A stretch of 64,000 nucleotides of DNA. It comes from Fraxinus americana (Eukaryota; Streptophyta; Magnoliopsida; Lamiales; Oleaceae). The stretch is taken from contig CM068720.1 in assembly GCA_035079005.1 (NCBI GenBank), positions 33,591,479-33,655,478 on the forward strand. Direction: 5' to 3'. The notes under the pieces were generated by a model, which worked only from the letters and a program-made list of their open reading frames with translations, did not search any database and was not told where the DNA came from. Positions 45,945-58,014 of the stretch are shown in pieces (within the stretch, counting starts at the first letter, position 1; each line of letters starts with the position of its first letter). Made by a program: the position numbers and the translations under genes.

Positions 45945-46480
45945 AACTTATTTAATTAAAATCAAATTTCAATTAAATATCAAATTAGAGTCCAACTCTA
46001 ATTCTACAAATATAAGGCGGGACTATTTAATCAAAATCAAATTTTAATTAAATACCAAATTAGAGTCCAACTCTAATTCCAATAAAATTTTAGGGCAAAA
46101 CAATTTAATTAAAATCAAATTTTAATTAAACGTTAAATTAAAGTTCAACTCTAATTATAATCAAATTAATATGGTTGAATTTAATTAAAATCAAATTTTA
46201 ATTAAATACAAAATAAGAGTCAAACTCTAATTCCAAGATATTAGGGCGAACATATTTAATTAAAATCAAATCTTAATTAAATACTAAATTAGAGTCTAAC
46301 TCTAATTTTAAGAAGCATTAGGGCGAGACAATTTTAATTAAAATCAAATTTCAATTAAATGTCAAATTAGAGTCCAATTCTAATTTCAACAATATACTAG
46401 GGTGGATAATTTAATTAAAATCAAATTTTAATTAAATATTAAATTAAAGTCCAACTCTAATTTAATATGAATTAACATTT
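45945..46480. repeat. 77-bp tandem array, seven copies
   Basis: The marker AAATCAAATT recurs near 45958, 46034, 46111, 46188, 46264, 46340 and 46418, giving steps of 76-78 bp. Each unit reads roughly TTAATTAAAATCAAATTTTAATTAAAT, then AAATTAGAGTCCAACTCTAATT (itself an inverted repeat around GTCCAAC), then a variable part with TTAGGGCGA. It is non-coding and lies in the leader of the nested copia. Confidence 0.88.
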
Positions 46481-46794
46481 TAATTTAGGATAAAACTCCT
46501 AAATAAAATAAAATTCAATTTAGGGTCAAAGTTTAATATTTAAGTTAAAATCCAATTTTAACGAAAATATAAAAGGTCGTCAATTTTAAATAAAATTTTA
46601 AACGGGTCAAATTTGAAATTTTAGGTCAAATCATTTGAAAATTAAATTAAAACCATTTTAATATTTAAATTCAAAACTATTTTGAAAATTGTAAATTGAC
46701 CCAAGTTCCAAATTAAAAACAAACCCCTTCAATTTCGAAAATTGCAAGACGGTCCTTCATTTAAAAAATTGCAAACTTAACCCTTTATCCATTA

Positions 46795-47190
46795 TTGCAG
46801 GCGGGGGCCTGAAATTACGAAAATTGCACAAGAGGCCCCCGCCTCCAACCTCTCACCCGTTTTCAGAAAAACCCTAAAATTTTTTTTTTTTTTTTTTAAT
46901 AACTAGCGCGCACAACGGCGCCAAGATAGGAACCATGACGGTCGTCGTCATTGCCGCACAATGGCGACATATCATACAACGTTGTTTCATTGCGAACGCG
47001 TCGTTGTCACAAAATCGCAGCGGCGATAATCGTCGCAAAAACGCAGCGGCGTTGCCGTCGCTTTTACTGCAGTTAGCGCGCCATCATATTCTTGGTCCGG
47101 CGCCATCGTAAGGCGCCGTAGCCCTAAAAAGCGTGCGGCGAGCGCCACACTGTCACACGCGCTGGCTTTGGTTGCTGCCGGCGAGTTTCA
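46795..47190. other. CpG-rich island in the nested copia leader
   Basis: An abrupt GC-rich block in otherwise AT-rich DNA, with repeated AGCGGCG, GCGCGC and GGCGCCG words and the inverted repeat GGCGGGGGCCT..AGGCCCCCGCC (46800-46853). T-runs border it near 46880-46897 and 47197-47214. No gene is supported. On the element's strand it lies shortly after the 5' LTR. Confidence 0.65.
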
Positions 47191-47358
47191 GATCCATTTT
47201 TTTTTTTTTTTTTTAGACGAAAAAATTATTTTCATTTTCAAAACAAATTTTTGAAGATGAAAAATAATTTTCTAAACTGCTAGATTCAAGAAACAAAAAT
47301 AAACAATTAACTTTTAATTGTTCAATCATGCAAAACAATTTCTAACAAACACAAAGTA

Positions 47359-47371
47359 GGCTCTGATACCA
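47359..47371 (-). promoter_or_regulatory. tRNA-iMet primer-binding site of the nested copia
   Basis: The minus strand reads TGGTATCAGAGCC one base after the 5' LTR, the standard plant copia primer-binding site for initiator tRNA-Met. Confidence 0.92.
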
Positions 47372-47372
47372 C

Positions 47373-48891
47373 TGTTGGGAATTTACTTATCATGCACAGC
47401 GGAAATTAAACAATTTTCAATTCCCAAACGAGGATCTGCAATGTGTTTAGATAGAAACTGTGATGAGAATGATACCTTTGATGAATTCCACAAACTCTTT
47501 TGCTTTTCCTTGAACTTCAATGATCACGATCTGCAATCCAAGCTGTCCAATTGTCCAGCCTCCAATGGTGATCCACACAGAGAATAAGAATGACGGCTAG
47601 GGTTTTCTTTTCTCGTGCTAGCAAGAATAATTAATTTCTCTACTGTTTTTCAAACCCTAACAGCTTATTAATATAAGTCCAGATGGGCTCGACCCATCTA
47701 TTAAACTTAACCCGGTCCAAGATTTAATTAATCAAATTAATTAAATCTGGTCCATGAATTAATTAATCCAATTAATTAATTCGGGCATATTAATAAACAA
47801 CCCAATTAATTAATTATCCAACACTTGTCAATTAATTAATTGGTAAATCTCATTCTTCTGATTCTCTTTTGTGTGTGACCCATTAGGTTCCCGATCACGA
47901 TGCCGAACGACGTGAATTATTATTTTGATCTAATCAAAATCAATAAATTAAAACGCCCCTTTTAATTTATCACTAATTCATTTTCGTTGTCCCAGATTGA
48001 CATCTAGCAATGTATCAGGGCAATACATGTGACGGGAAATATCACGTAGCATGACAAAACCAAACTTGTTCGTTTACCGTGAAACTATAATCCTTTCGTC
48101 AATATGATCCGATCAATTATGAGATATGGATATGTGTCAATCTCAATTATCGATCATATCTTTTATCCTACTGTTAAGTCAATGTACGTCGAAAACTCTT
48201 TTCCGACTTATGAGTTCACCTTGGCCAATGATTTCATTATCAACTTAACTGGATAAAATGTAGATCATAATCTCTTACTATCTAAGAGTGACGAATCCTC
48301 TATTGATCATTCACAACCTTCATATGATTCTTGACATACCCGAACGATGCTGTATTAGCGACCCTTGACAGAGCAACATCCAACATCACCAAAGTATGAC
48401 TGCCCTCATATAAGGTACTATGATGACCCCAAGTCAAAGGACCAATCCCACTACCGAACGTTAGAGATTAACCACTAACACTTAGATAGTTATTCATGTG
48501 GAATCTCTCAGCGGGTCTCCAATGTTTTGTTCTATAACAAAACATCCACGTGTTCATTCAAGTGTCACCACACTTTAGCTTGTGAGATCAGCTACTTACT
48601 TTACAAGTAAGAATGCCACACGCGATAGTCTATCCGTAATAACGATATCCGTATCTCGTTATTACCTCGACCACGGACGATTTAAGATTCAGTCATATGT
48701 AATTTGTATCTCACAATCACAACTCCTTGTGATTAACAAATCACGAAGACTTGAATCTACGGATTCTATTATTTAACTTATTAGAATATTAATTCAATTA
48801 AATAATAGATATTGCCATACATATGCATTGATTATATATATTCAAAGTGTTTATGTCCAAAGTTGATTGGACCTAGGGCATAACACTTACA
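47373..48891 (-). repeat. Nested copia, right LTR (5' LTR)
   Basis: 1519 bp, the same length as the left LTR and nearly identical. Confidence 0.93.
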
Positions 48892-48896
48892 CACGC

Positions 48897-49697
48897 CCCG
48901 GTCCCAGTCCCGGTCCGGGCCCGCGCACGTCGCAAAGTACGCATTGGGCGCTTTAGAGGCGCACTTTGCACTTCGCACGTACGCATCGTCGCGAAGAGTT
49001 GAGGAGCCTTATAGTTTTCAGAAATGGAGTCATAGTTCGATGACATGGCGATGAGAGGCTCGATGAGTTGGCATCCTAGGTGGTACACACGTAACAGGTC
49101 ACGTCACTTCGTCCTGCATGGCGGTTGGTCCTGTTGGACGTACGCGTGGCAACTGTATGGCTGGTGACTGTTCAGAATTGGTGAATAGGCATGATGAATG
49201 GACACTACATTTCGTGGTTTAATCTGGTCCGTCAGATTATGAAAGAGTGCGATCCAATGGCTAAAACAGATCAGATCAAGTGGTGCACCAATTCATGAAA
49301 TGTTACACACCCTTTCAAGGAGACACTTCAATCTCTATAAATAGAGACCTCCAAATTCGTTTTTTGGACACCAAAATCAATTAATATATTCTTGATTTCT
49401 AAATTCTTCTCGCTCCATATTCTGCTAAAATTCCTTCGATATTTTCGTGATTATTTCGTTCGAGTTCGATCATTATTTGGTTCGACCGTCAAGGTAGATA
49501 TTGTGCAATATCGACTTCGGGAAAAGCGTTGTATCTTGGGAGACAGACGTCCATAATCCTGTTTACACGTTGTTGGGGGGCGAAATCTGTCTTAAGGAGA
49601 TTTGCTTTGGCATACCTCGCTTCATCTTCTTCTTTTTTCCGTTTTTCCTGCTTTTTTATTTGTTCTTTCGATTGGGATAGTCGAATTTTCGACAACA
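48897..49697 (+). repeat. Copia-2 3' LTR, second part
   Basis: Continues the LTR from CACGCCCCGG, matching 34147-34936. It has an extra CTTTAGAGG-type insert near 48951. It contains the GAAATCTGTCTTAAGG motif (49582-49597) in its unmutated form. Confidence 0.92.
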
Positions 49698-49702
49698 ATT
49701 TT

Positions 49703-50692
49703 TATTGTGCCGACTCATGAAACTCTTCCGAAGAATTTATTTCATTGTGAGTTATCTTTAATTTTTTTCCTATCATGGGTAAATGTGCCAATTTTCTTGA
49801 ATTTAAGCCATATCTCTTAAGATGATGGAACTTATTATTATTAAACTTTTCCGGAAGTACAATGGTCATTAAGTTAATAGAATTATTTTAATTTCATTAA
49901 TTAATTAATCACAAATGATAAAAAGAAAAACAACATGTTAATTCATTATTAGAGTTCTTCAGCTAAATATACGAATTGAGGATACATATTTAAGTCCACA
50001 TAGTGTCTTCAGCATTGAGTTGGAATCAATACTCTAATTGTCTTCATTTATTTCTTTATACCTTAATTTATTTGTCAGAGATTAATTTGAGATCAAAATA
50101 AAGTAGTCTATCTTCTTATTTTACTTTCAATGACTATAACTTGTTTGAAGATTTAGTTTTTGTTTATGATATTATTTTGATTGGTTCATGGGAAAACCAA
50201 CCAATGACTTGGGCAATGAGGTTGAGGGTGACTTTTAATTTAACACAACACTGGACCACCATATCACGATCACAATAGTTACAAAATGTTGTTTGATCAA
50301 ATACTTCAATTCGTCTATTATTTCCCAAGTATTGTCCACTAAAGATTTATAATTAATTTTCTATTGTCCACTACTAACTTTTTGTCAGCATCTGCCAGGA
50401 TGGTAATCCCAGGCTTTCATACTTTTGATTAATGAAGAACAGCAAGAATGGAAAAAACATACAGTGCAAACTTTGGCTTTTCTTGGTTTTCCTTCAGCTC
50501 TAGAATATTTATATTCTTGTATGCTTCGTTGGATCTAGGATGCTTAATTATGTCTATGAACATTTACCCACCTATTTTATTACAAATTATGTTTTTCTTT
50601 TACATGGAAATGATCCGCTTCAGATGCAAAGAACGAAGCTATGGATAATCAGCAAAGCACCGTTGGGTTCCCCTACAACAATCCAATACCAA
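49703..50692. other. Intergenic stretch, nothing recognised
   Basis: About 1 kb of AT-rich DNA after copia-2. No credible gene; the open frame near 50448-50648 has no recognisable domain and unlikely composition. Confidence 0.5.
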
Positions 50693-50820
50693 GAGGGTGT
50701 TTGGTAGAGATTAAAACTTGATTAAAATTGAAAAATTAACCGTTATTGTTGATTTTTATTAGACGAGTAAGACCCAATAATGGCTATATTTTCAATTTTA
50801 ATTCCTCTCAAACAAGCTCC
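50693..50820. mobile_element. Small MITE-like element, 128 bp
   Basis: Starts GAGGGTGTTTGGTAGAGATTA and ends with the imperfect reverse complement AATTCCTCTCAAACAAGCTCC. The terminal repeats extend inward (ATTAAAA). Target duplication unclear. Confidence 0.6.
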
Positions 50821-51184
50821 AAATGTGAAAGCTCCGACGTTCTACAGATCTAGCACTTTCATCGTTCATGTTCAATATGCTGATGTGAGTGAATTGAAAG
50901 CACCAATAAAAATCATTACTTACACGATAGTTTATTTGTGCATTTTAGTCAATTATGTCTTTGAATGTAGAGTCATACTACACTTACCAAATTTTTTATC
51001 AAATCTTTTACACCCGACTCACATTAGGGGATGGGGACCACGGCCCGACATTTTTTTTAAAACACATGGAACAAGCGCTTTTTTGAGTCAACAACTGTCA
51101 GTCTCTCTGTACACAAGAGTATTTTCACACTTATAAATATATACTTATTGTAGTTGTATATGTTTTTGTACTTAATTATACTAT

Positions 51185-51363
51185 GCTTCCGTTTGGTGCA
51201 CATTTTGAAGGTAAGAATACATTTTTACTGTTGACATGATTGGGAACATGTGGTTCAAAAAGAAAAGTTAATGATGTGATTGAAATATTATTTTATTGAA
51301 AAATGTGAATAAAAATGAGTAGAAGAATGAGAATGAAAAAAATAATGTGAACCAAATAAGGCC
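51185..51363. mobile_element. Small MITE-like element, about 180 bp
   Basis: Left end GCTTCCGTTTGGTGCACATT pairs with the right end AATGTGAACCAAATAAGGC. The interior is AT-rich. A 3-bp TAT may flank both sides. Confidence 0.6.
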
Positions 51364-52784
51364 TATATATTTTTTCCAATAGTTATAAGTTTTATATGCT
51401 TGAAGTTTTGCTAAATGTATAACATCTAATGGAAAAAAAAATAAACACTTTTTCATTGAATTTATATACAATGATAACATAACCTTAAAAATAACAAAAT
51501 TCGTGCATTACACGGGCTAAAACTAGTATTCAATACAAACGGGGATATGAGGTAAATGATCCAGATTTGATTTTCATGATATCAATTTTACATAAAATTA
51601 TTTGGAAGCAGAAACAGTCCCTCTTAATTTCATGAATTAATCTAAGTGTACAATATTCTTTGACAGCAATGGTTGACAACTATGTGTTGTTAAAATTCTA
51701 GTATGTGATGTAGAAAATAGTTTTTTAAAATGGAAGGATATGATGATGTCAAATAAGATACTGTCAACAAATGTTGTCAATCAATATTATAAAGATTATA
51801 AAGACCTGACAGACCCGATTCTATTTGATACTTGGGGTTACATTCCCCTAGGGAAGTGTGCTAAGGAATAAGGACCCTGCTATTAGAACAAGGCCTACGT
51901 TGGTGGCCCTGGTCAAGGAATAATGGAAAAAATTCATAACTCAGGTTTGATCTATCCTAAAATTAAGAATCAAGCCCCAAGATTTAGAAAATTAGAATTG
52001 CAAAAATCAGGTTTTACATGAATCAATTAATTATATTTCACAATTAGCTATATTAAATTAAATATTTAACTGTAATATACCACCCCCACTTCCACTTCTG
52101 CTCCGACGACTACTCCAGTGACTAGCGAACACTTCGACGACTGTTCTCCGATCACTGTTCAAAAATTTTGTAGGTACCAGATTAATTCACTGGTCACAGA
52201 TTTCAAAATTAGTTAGTCACAAATCAAAATTTTTAGATCACACACAAATTTCCAAATTAAATAAGTCACAAATTTTTTTACGATCACATATTATATAATT
52301 TTTAGGTCACAGATAACAAAATACTTTGTCACGGATTATATTTTTAATCATAAATTGACGAATTTTAAGGTCACAAATTAATTTTTACTCACAGAAAACC
52401 AAAATCGTTAGATCCACCACCACCATCACCACCACTTCTGCACTGTCGCCATGACCACTACCACCGTCTCCACAACAACCACTACGACCAACATCACTAC
52501 CCAAATACCATAACAACCAGTAGTAACACCACCTTACCGCCACACTACCAACACCGTCTCCAATCTGAAATTGACAAACATAAACCATAAAAGAAAACCC
52601 AAAATGTCATAGATTAAAGGGTCAATTAGTATGATTTGCCCAGCACTAGAGTTTAGGTTTTTATATTTTGCTTTTACTTTTAGTTTTGCTTAAACTTGTT
52701 CTTTTTGTATAATCTAGGTAAAAAAACAAATGAAAATGGTTGTGTTATCTTGTGTCTGTGCTTGGTGTGTGTAAAACAACATCA
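51364..52784. other. Intergenic stretch with low-complexity CCA-rich DNA
   Basis: No gene. The string CGTGCATTACACGGGCTAAAA near 51503-51523 resembles a common plant repeat end. Between 52150 and 52390 the word GTCACA(A/G)AT recurs about eight times at irregular spacing. A CCA/ACC-rich low-complexity tract spans about 52413-52560; the open frame across it is a composition artefact. Confidence 0.5.
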
Positions 52785-53261
52785 TAAATTTTTAAATTTT
52801 CTATTCGTTTGGCTTTATTTTACATGAAAATTGTCCATTAAAGTGATTTTTTTCCACAATTGGTTATAAAAATTGTTTCCATTGCCAAAAAGTAAAAAAA
52901 AAAAAAAGGAAAAAAATTTTATTTCCTAAAAACTCATTTTTTTTATCAAAGTTTGGTGTTCATTTGACTTTGTTTTACATGAAAATTATCTATTAAAGTG
53001 AAATTTTTTTAATCATTAGTTTTGACATTTGTTTCCATTGCCAAAAAAAAAAAAAAAAAAATCCAGCCAGTTGGAAAAATATTTTCCCACCAAAAAGGAG
53101 GGAAAACATTTTCATAAAAAACCCGAAAATTGCACACGTGTGGGGAAAATCCGGAAAATATTTTCCATGGAAAATTTCGCCTATCAAACAACCAAAAAGG
53201 TAAGAAGTGGAAATTTTTTTTCTACCTCCCCGGAAAATGTGGCCTATCAAACACGGCCTAA
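52785..53261. mobile_element. Tourist-like MITE, copy 2 (5'-truncated)
   Basis: Homologous to the interior and right part of the element at 193-772, including TTTTTAAATTTTCTATTC and GAAAATTGTC(C/T)ATTAAAGTG. It ends ATCAAACACGGCC followed by TAA (53259-53261). The expected left terminal repeat is missing; homology begins near 52785. Confidence 0.7.
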
Positions 53262-53578
53262 ATGTTAAAACTGAGAAAGTTGCACCAACGTAGTTTCAAA
53301 GACATGAAGGTTCATCTACCATTTTGCAGAAGGTCATGTACTCTAACGCAGATTTCTCCCAAGTTTTTATAGAAATTCCATCCGAAAATTCTACCAAGAG
53401 AATATGTATTGCCCACATCAACGTGGTCTTCACTGTCAAACAAAAAATGTCTCACATAGCTTAGAACTTGGAAGGAACAAGAAGATTGCCGGAATATAAT
53501 AATGATAATGAGTACAAAAGGATAAATCAAAATATCCTAGTTGAGAGAAAACCTGTAATGGGTTTAATGGATTTGAGC

Positions 53579-56500
53579 TCATTGAGCAGCATTGATTCCA
53601 AATATACGAACTTTGTGCATATGTGGGAACTTGGCAACCACCAGAACGAAAACTGCTAGTGTGTTGAAGAAGAGCATAGGGTGTTGATAATCTGTAGTGT
53701 GTGATGCTATCAAGTATCTGCCATATAAAACCTTAAAATAAGCATGAATAGATTCCAGTCGAAATTTCTCTGAAAGTGACGAGTCAAAAACCATCAGAAG
53801 CACAACAAACAATATATATTTCTTTCGTGAAATCAGTGCTAAAAATTCTATCAATCAGCTTGCAGAAAAAAGTTAGTTTTATGGGCAAGAGAGTAATATA
53901 CAGCAAAACCTCGAGAATCTAATTGTTGACTAAGGCAAACAGAAATGCAAGAAAATGGAAGGCAATGTGCAGCCTAAACATTGGTTAACAAGTTGGAAAT
54001 TCAACACTTTAGAACACCGTGAAATGCTTTATATCAAAGTGTATCACCATTATGTGTTTTTCACCATATACCGTATCCTTCATATTAAAGCCCTCAGAAA
54101 CGAGGTTATGCTAGCTAGGACCCAACTATAAAATTGACACTGTTGTAGATTTGATCCGTTCATTCATGCATGTGTCATGTATCAAAATTCTCCTTAAGAG
54201 GTGATAGTTGTGGCTCTGGGAGCAGGAAGTAAGTTAATGTGCGTAAGGATTAGAAATGGCCTGAAGGATAAACAAGTCAAGCAGAGCAAAAAAACTAGGC
54301 ATGATTTCTTAACAAAATTGAAACTTTAATATTGAGTTTAAATTTGGTTTAAGAGTCATTTGCAAGTCTTTAAAAGATGAGCTTGAACTGAGCCAAATTT
54401 GAGCTCAGCTTCACACTTTCTTCAATATGATCATAATCATCACTCCCGATTGTATTGCGATAAGTTCAGCTAATTTACAACCTACAAAAAAAGTTCAAGC
54501 CAGATTTATTGAGCTATTGAAACTTTCTCAAATGAGATTGGTAAACATGAGCAGAGTTTTAACTAACTTGTTCCAGTTCGTCCAAGAGCAACCTTAAAAC
54601 CCTAATTCGTATATGTTCAAAACAACCATGCACAAGAAGCATAAAATAGTTAATGGTTAATTATTAATTAATACTCAGAAATTTAATAGTAAAAAAAGTT
54701 TGCCTCACATTACACAAATTTAACATCAAGTGCAATGTCTGGTTACCAAATAAGAAACAAATTTACTACACACAAATTTCAAGAACCATTGACCATGTTT
54801 TAACCACGTTTAATGCCTGAATATTAAAATAATCATAACAAGGTCAAATAATCTGATACGATGGCGGTCCATAATAAGTTCGGAAAAACATTAACTGGAA
54901 ATACAAAACAAGATTTTTTACATATCATTGAATAGCAACAATTCTTTGAATTAAGTTAATATCACTCGAATAGTATAATCAAGAATTCGATTGAGTCAAA
55001 AAGCTCCAAGTAATGATGTTGAACTCTTTTAGATATAATGAGATCTTATGTCTAGTTTATATAAATAATTGATCCCATTATTATGTGTAATTATAGGTAC
55101 TTCAATGAATCAAGAATAACAAGTACAAAATCCATTCCCGATCCAAGGACAATACATTGTTAGGCCATATCTATCGTAGCAATCACTAGGTGACAGAAAC
55201 TGTGCAGAATACCACGTGGTAAAATATATATCTTACTTTAATGTGTGTATACTTTGCACCATGAAGTACAAGTATTAATCTTTTGATGATTCCATAACCA
55301 TAGGAGCATAAAAGATCTCATTCATAAATTAATATATAATATGTACAGAAGGCCAGAGAGAGAAAGAGAGAGAGTAATCCCACAATATGAGTGCTGGTGC
55401 ACAGGTGGGCTAAAGTTTGAGAGAGTGTGTGAGTGAGAGATAGAGGGGCTTCAAAGGAAAAAAATTGAAGATTCAAAGTAATATATATTATGTAAAATAG
55501 GAATATCAGAAAACTCTATGTGAGTGTCTTGTGAAGCGATGTTACATAGAGCTTCAAAATAAGTTCCCCAAATCATAGTAGAACCAAAACCATAGAAATA
55601 TTGCAAGTGCATCATAAATTTTGATTGGTTTACTATCTATGAGCATATTTCTTTAGACAAGCAACATTTGAACATGAAAAACAAGGTAACTTGTATACGG
55701 TTCACTTACAGTATTGGGAACAAGGTATCATACCATAATCCATGCTTGCCATAAGAATCCACTAGAAACATGTCATGTCACGAAATAAGATAAATAAATT
55801 GTGGACATGAAAGCAATGGTTAAGTAAAAAAAACAGAATTACATATCAGAACACGTTTGCTAATGAAATTATCAAGAAACAAATAAATATCTTGGAAATC
55901 AAAGCCTTGTTGAACAAACCCCAGAAAAGTAGCAACATAAAAGTGAAATTAAAAATAGCCCATGTTTGATGGCCATTATTTTGAAAAAATGGAGTTTTGA
56001 ATAGTGATTTTTTAGGAGAATATGTGGTTAAAAAGTAGAGAAAAATATTGGATTTACGTGCAAAATATTTTATTGGGTAAATGTGTGGTTGAAAATGAGT
56101 ATAAGAATTAAAAAGTTTTGTGTTAAAGGGAGACAAACAGGGGCTTAGCATGTGCGTAAAAGACTACTTAAGAGATCAAGAACTTCTAGGTGGACCTGGA
56201 AAAGAAATTTGAACGTACCAGAAAATAACTTATCCTCCCGAGTCCCGAGGCTGTTTCTCAGAAAGTAAATATTTTTTGTCCAGAGGGTAAGAATTTCATG
56301 GCTTTACAGTACATAAACCATACAAAAGATTGTCAACCAAATCGATACCAACCATTTCATTTTTTGTGTTGGGGCATCAGAAAAACAATGAAATTCAAAT
56401 ATATTTGGATATGCAAACTAGAGTTAAATCATTATAAGCCACACTCATGTAACTGGAAGGTCATGCACACACTATTTATTGCAGATAAACTAAACATTCA

Positions 56501-58014
56501 CCAACTCAACCAATTATGTCACTAGCCAAAAAACGCTAAGAAATAAATATCTGATAAGATCCTTGGATATTTCTCCATAGGCTCACAGAATCTCAATGCT
56601 GGAGATATTATATTCTCAAGTTCCGATAATGAAAACATGTTTTTGATGTAACCACTAAGCATTTGAAGCCTGATGAGAAAAGCCAAACAGCAATATTGCT
56701 TGGCAACAGTTCCAAGACTCTATCCTATGAATTATACATAGCAACACACCCATAAATTTGATTCAAAGCAGATATGTTCTTTTCGAAATAAATTGGTCAG
56801 AAAGACAATGGTCACTGACATGACCACTTAAATTTATAGAATTAGGGGATTGAGAGACTACTTACAGCGCCAGAGGAACGACAGTCAAAAATTTCCTATT
56901 GGGAGTGAGCTGCTTGCCACTATCTATTTGCTCCCACCAAGTCAACATATTGTAGATACCTTGATCATCTGCAAATGGTGTTCCCTTCTTCCAGTGAAAG
57001 CACTGATATGTAACCTGAATGCCGATCAAAAAAGTCACCACAGTTACTGATGATTTAACTCATTCTAGCATGCAAAAGATAAAGAAAGCACATATAAAAC
57101 TTGAAATGAACACTTTCGTACAAATGCTTATAAATTAGTTTAGTTCCTGTAAGTTATTTAAATCTTGCTGTTTGATATCGACAACTTAGAAAACAATCAG
57201 AAACGCGCACCATTGCCCGTATACATATGACAGACACCGTATCACAATACTTCTAAAACTTTTTTGATAATCTTTCCTAGGAAAACTTTTTGTCAAAGTT
57301 AGGCAATGATGAAACAATTAACACACCAATTTTATCTGTAAGCAAAATGCTACAAAGAATTGTGAGATTTAAGAAGTTCATAACCCTTCCTCAATCGATT
57401 TATCCCCATGATCTTCTGCCATCATATAATTCCACCAAATACATCCATGGGTAAAAAACTAAGTTATACATGGTCTACATTCTAGTTGAGCAAAAATCAA
57501 GCCCTCAAATGCACGAGGACAATAACATATTTATATGCAACTCTGTAAAAGGAAACATAAAGGAACATTTCGTAATTTAATAATCAATTTCCCTACTTAA
57601 TTCTCAATTCATAGAGCATTATCCTCAGAGAATTTGCATATTCAAGCACTATTATTACCCGCATGCCTACCTGATTCAATCTTCTTGATACAAAACGTCA
57701 GCAATATTTCAAAACATTAATAAAATAAATTTCCACTCAGAGATTACACAATTTGTCGCATTTCATATACACAAACAAATATAAGTACAAATGATAGTGA
57801 ATAAAAAGAAAATTGAAAAAAGACGTACAACGGAATGGGAGAGGTGGACGAAGGTCCAGGCCATGCCGGGAGAGCAACCGAAAATAGAGAGCACCACAAG
57901 CCATGAGAAGAACAATATTAGAATATAGATCGCCCATACGCCGGGGTACGTGAACCATTCCGTGTTCCGATTCAGATCCGTTGTCGGCGCCGCACGTACA
58001 TACAAATTCGCCAT
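53579..58014 (-). CDS. ORM1: ORMDL (orosomucoid-like) family protein, three exons
   Basis: Exons on the minus strand: 58014-57829 (62 codons), 57014-56866 and 53717-53579, giving 157 residues, the family's usual length. Donors GTACGT and GTAAGT and acceptors ending CAG fit, and the frame is continuous across both joins. The product starts MANLYVRA, with DLNRNTEWFTYPGVW, two hydrophobic segments near residues 28-60, FHWKKGTPFADDQGIYN, LTWWEQIDSGKQLT, then two more hydrophobic segments and a C-terminus ending GINAAQ. ORMDL proteins sit in the endoplasmic-reticulum membrane and restrain serine palmitoyltransferase, the first step of sphingolipid synthesis. Intron 1 is 814 bp and intron 2 is 3148 bp. 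An upstream in-frame ATG (58038) exists, but residue alignment favours the ATG at 58014. The symbol names the family member it most resembles, not a proven orthologue. Confidence 0.93.
53718..56865 (-). other. Long second intron of the ORMDL gene
   Basis: 3148 bp between the donor complement ACTTAC (56860-56865) and the acceptor. It contains GA-rich microsatellite-like tracts near 55354-55375 and 55417-55445 and a MITE-like element at about 55956-56147. No other gene was found inside. Confidence 0.85.
55956..56147. mobile_element. MITE-like element inside the ORMDL intron
   Basis: 192 bp. The left end TAGCCCATGTTTGATGGCC pairs with the right end GGGAGACAAACAGGGGCTTA. The inner sequence contains repeated AAAAATGG/GGTTGAAAATG-type words. 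Orientation and exact target duplication are uncertain. Confidence 0.65.

Larger units (their letters stand above)
39899..48891 (-). mobile_element. Nested Ty1/copia element with decayed coding region, 9.0 kb
   Basis: Two LTRs of 1519 bp each (39899-41417 and 47373-48891), TG..CA ends and a perfect target duplication CACGC (39894-39898 and 48892-48896). By eye the LTRs differ at roughly 30 positions and have equal length. The tRNA-iMet primer-binding site on the minus strand gives the orientation, so the right LTR is the 5' LTR. The interior on the minus strand runs: a 2.7-kb repeat-filled leader (47372-44640), gag (44640-44150), pre-integrase and integrase (43460-42560), reverse transcriptase (42300-41900) and RNase H (41900-41450). 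All protein domains are riddled with stops and frameshifts. It landed in the 3' LTR of copia-2. Confidence 0.92.
33804..49697 (+). mobile_element. Ty1/copia LTR retrotransposon, copia-2, split by a nested element
   Basis: 5' LTR 33804-34936; 3' LTR 39550-39898 continued at 48897-49697. The outer target duplication ATTTT is perfect (33799-33803 and 49698-49702). Subtracting the nested element and its duplication leaves about 6.9 kb. Gag-pol is closely related to that of copia-1 but the LTR is a different family. The polypurine tract ATGTGGGGGATTG lies just before 39550. Confidence 0.93.

Noticed and set aside
44800..46480. Considered a CRISPR-like array because of regular repeats
   Set aside because: Units are directly adjacent or inside duplications, with no unique spacers, and this is plant nuclear DNA.
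41418..47372. Considered calling the nested element a LARD without coding history
   Set aside because: Careful minus-strand reading recovers gag, integrase, reverse transcriptase and RNase H blocks in copia order, so it is a decayed copia rather than a non-coding derivative.
52385..52588. Gly/Val/Asp-rich frame on the minus strand
   Set aside because: It lies on a CCA/ACC low-complexity tract and has no real domain.
55846..56151. 101-codon minus-strand frame in the ORMDL intron
   Set aside because: It overlaps the MITE-like element and has no recognised domain.
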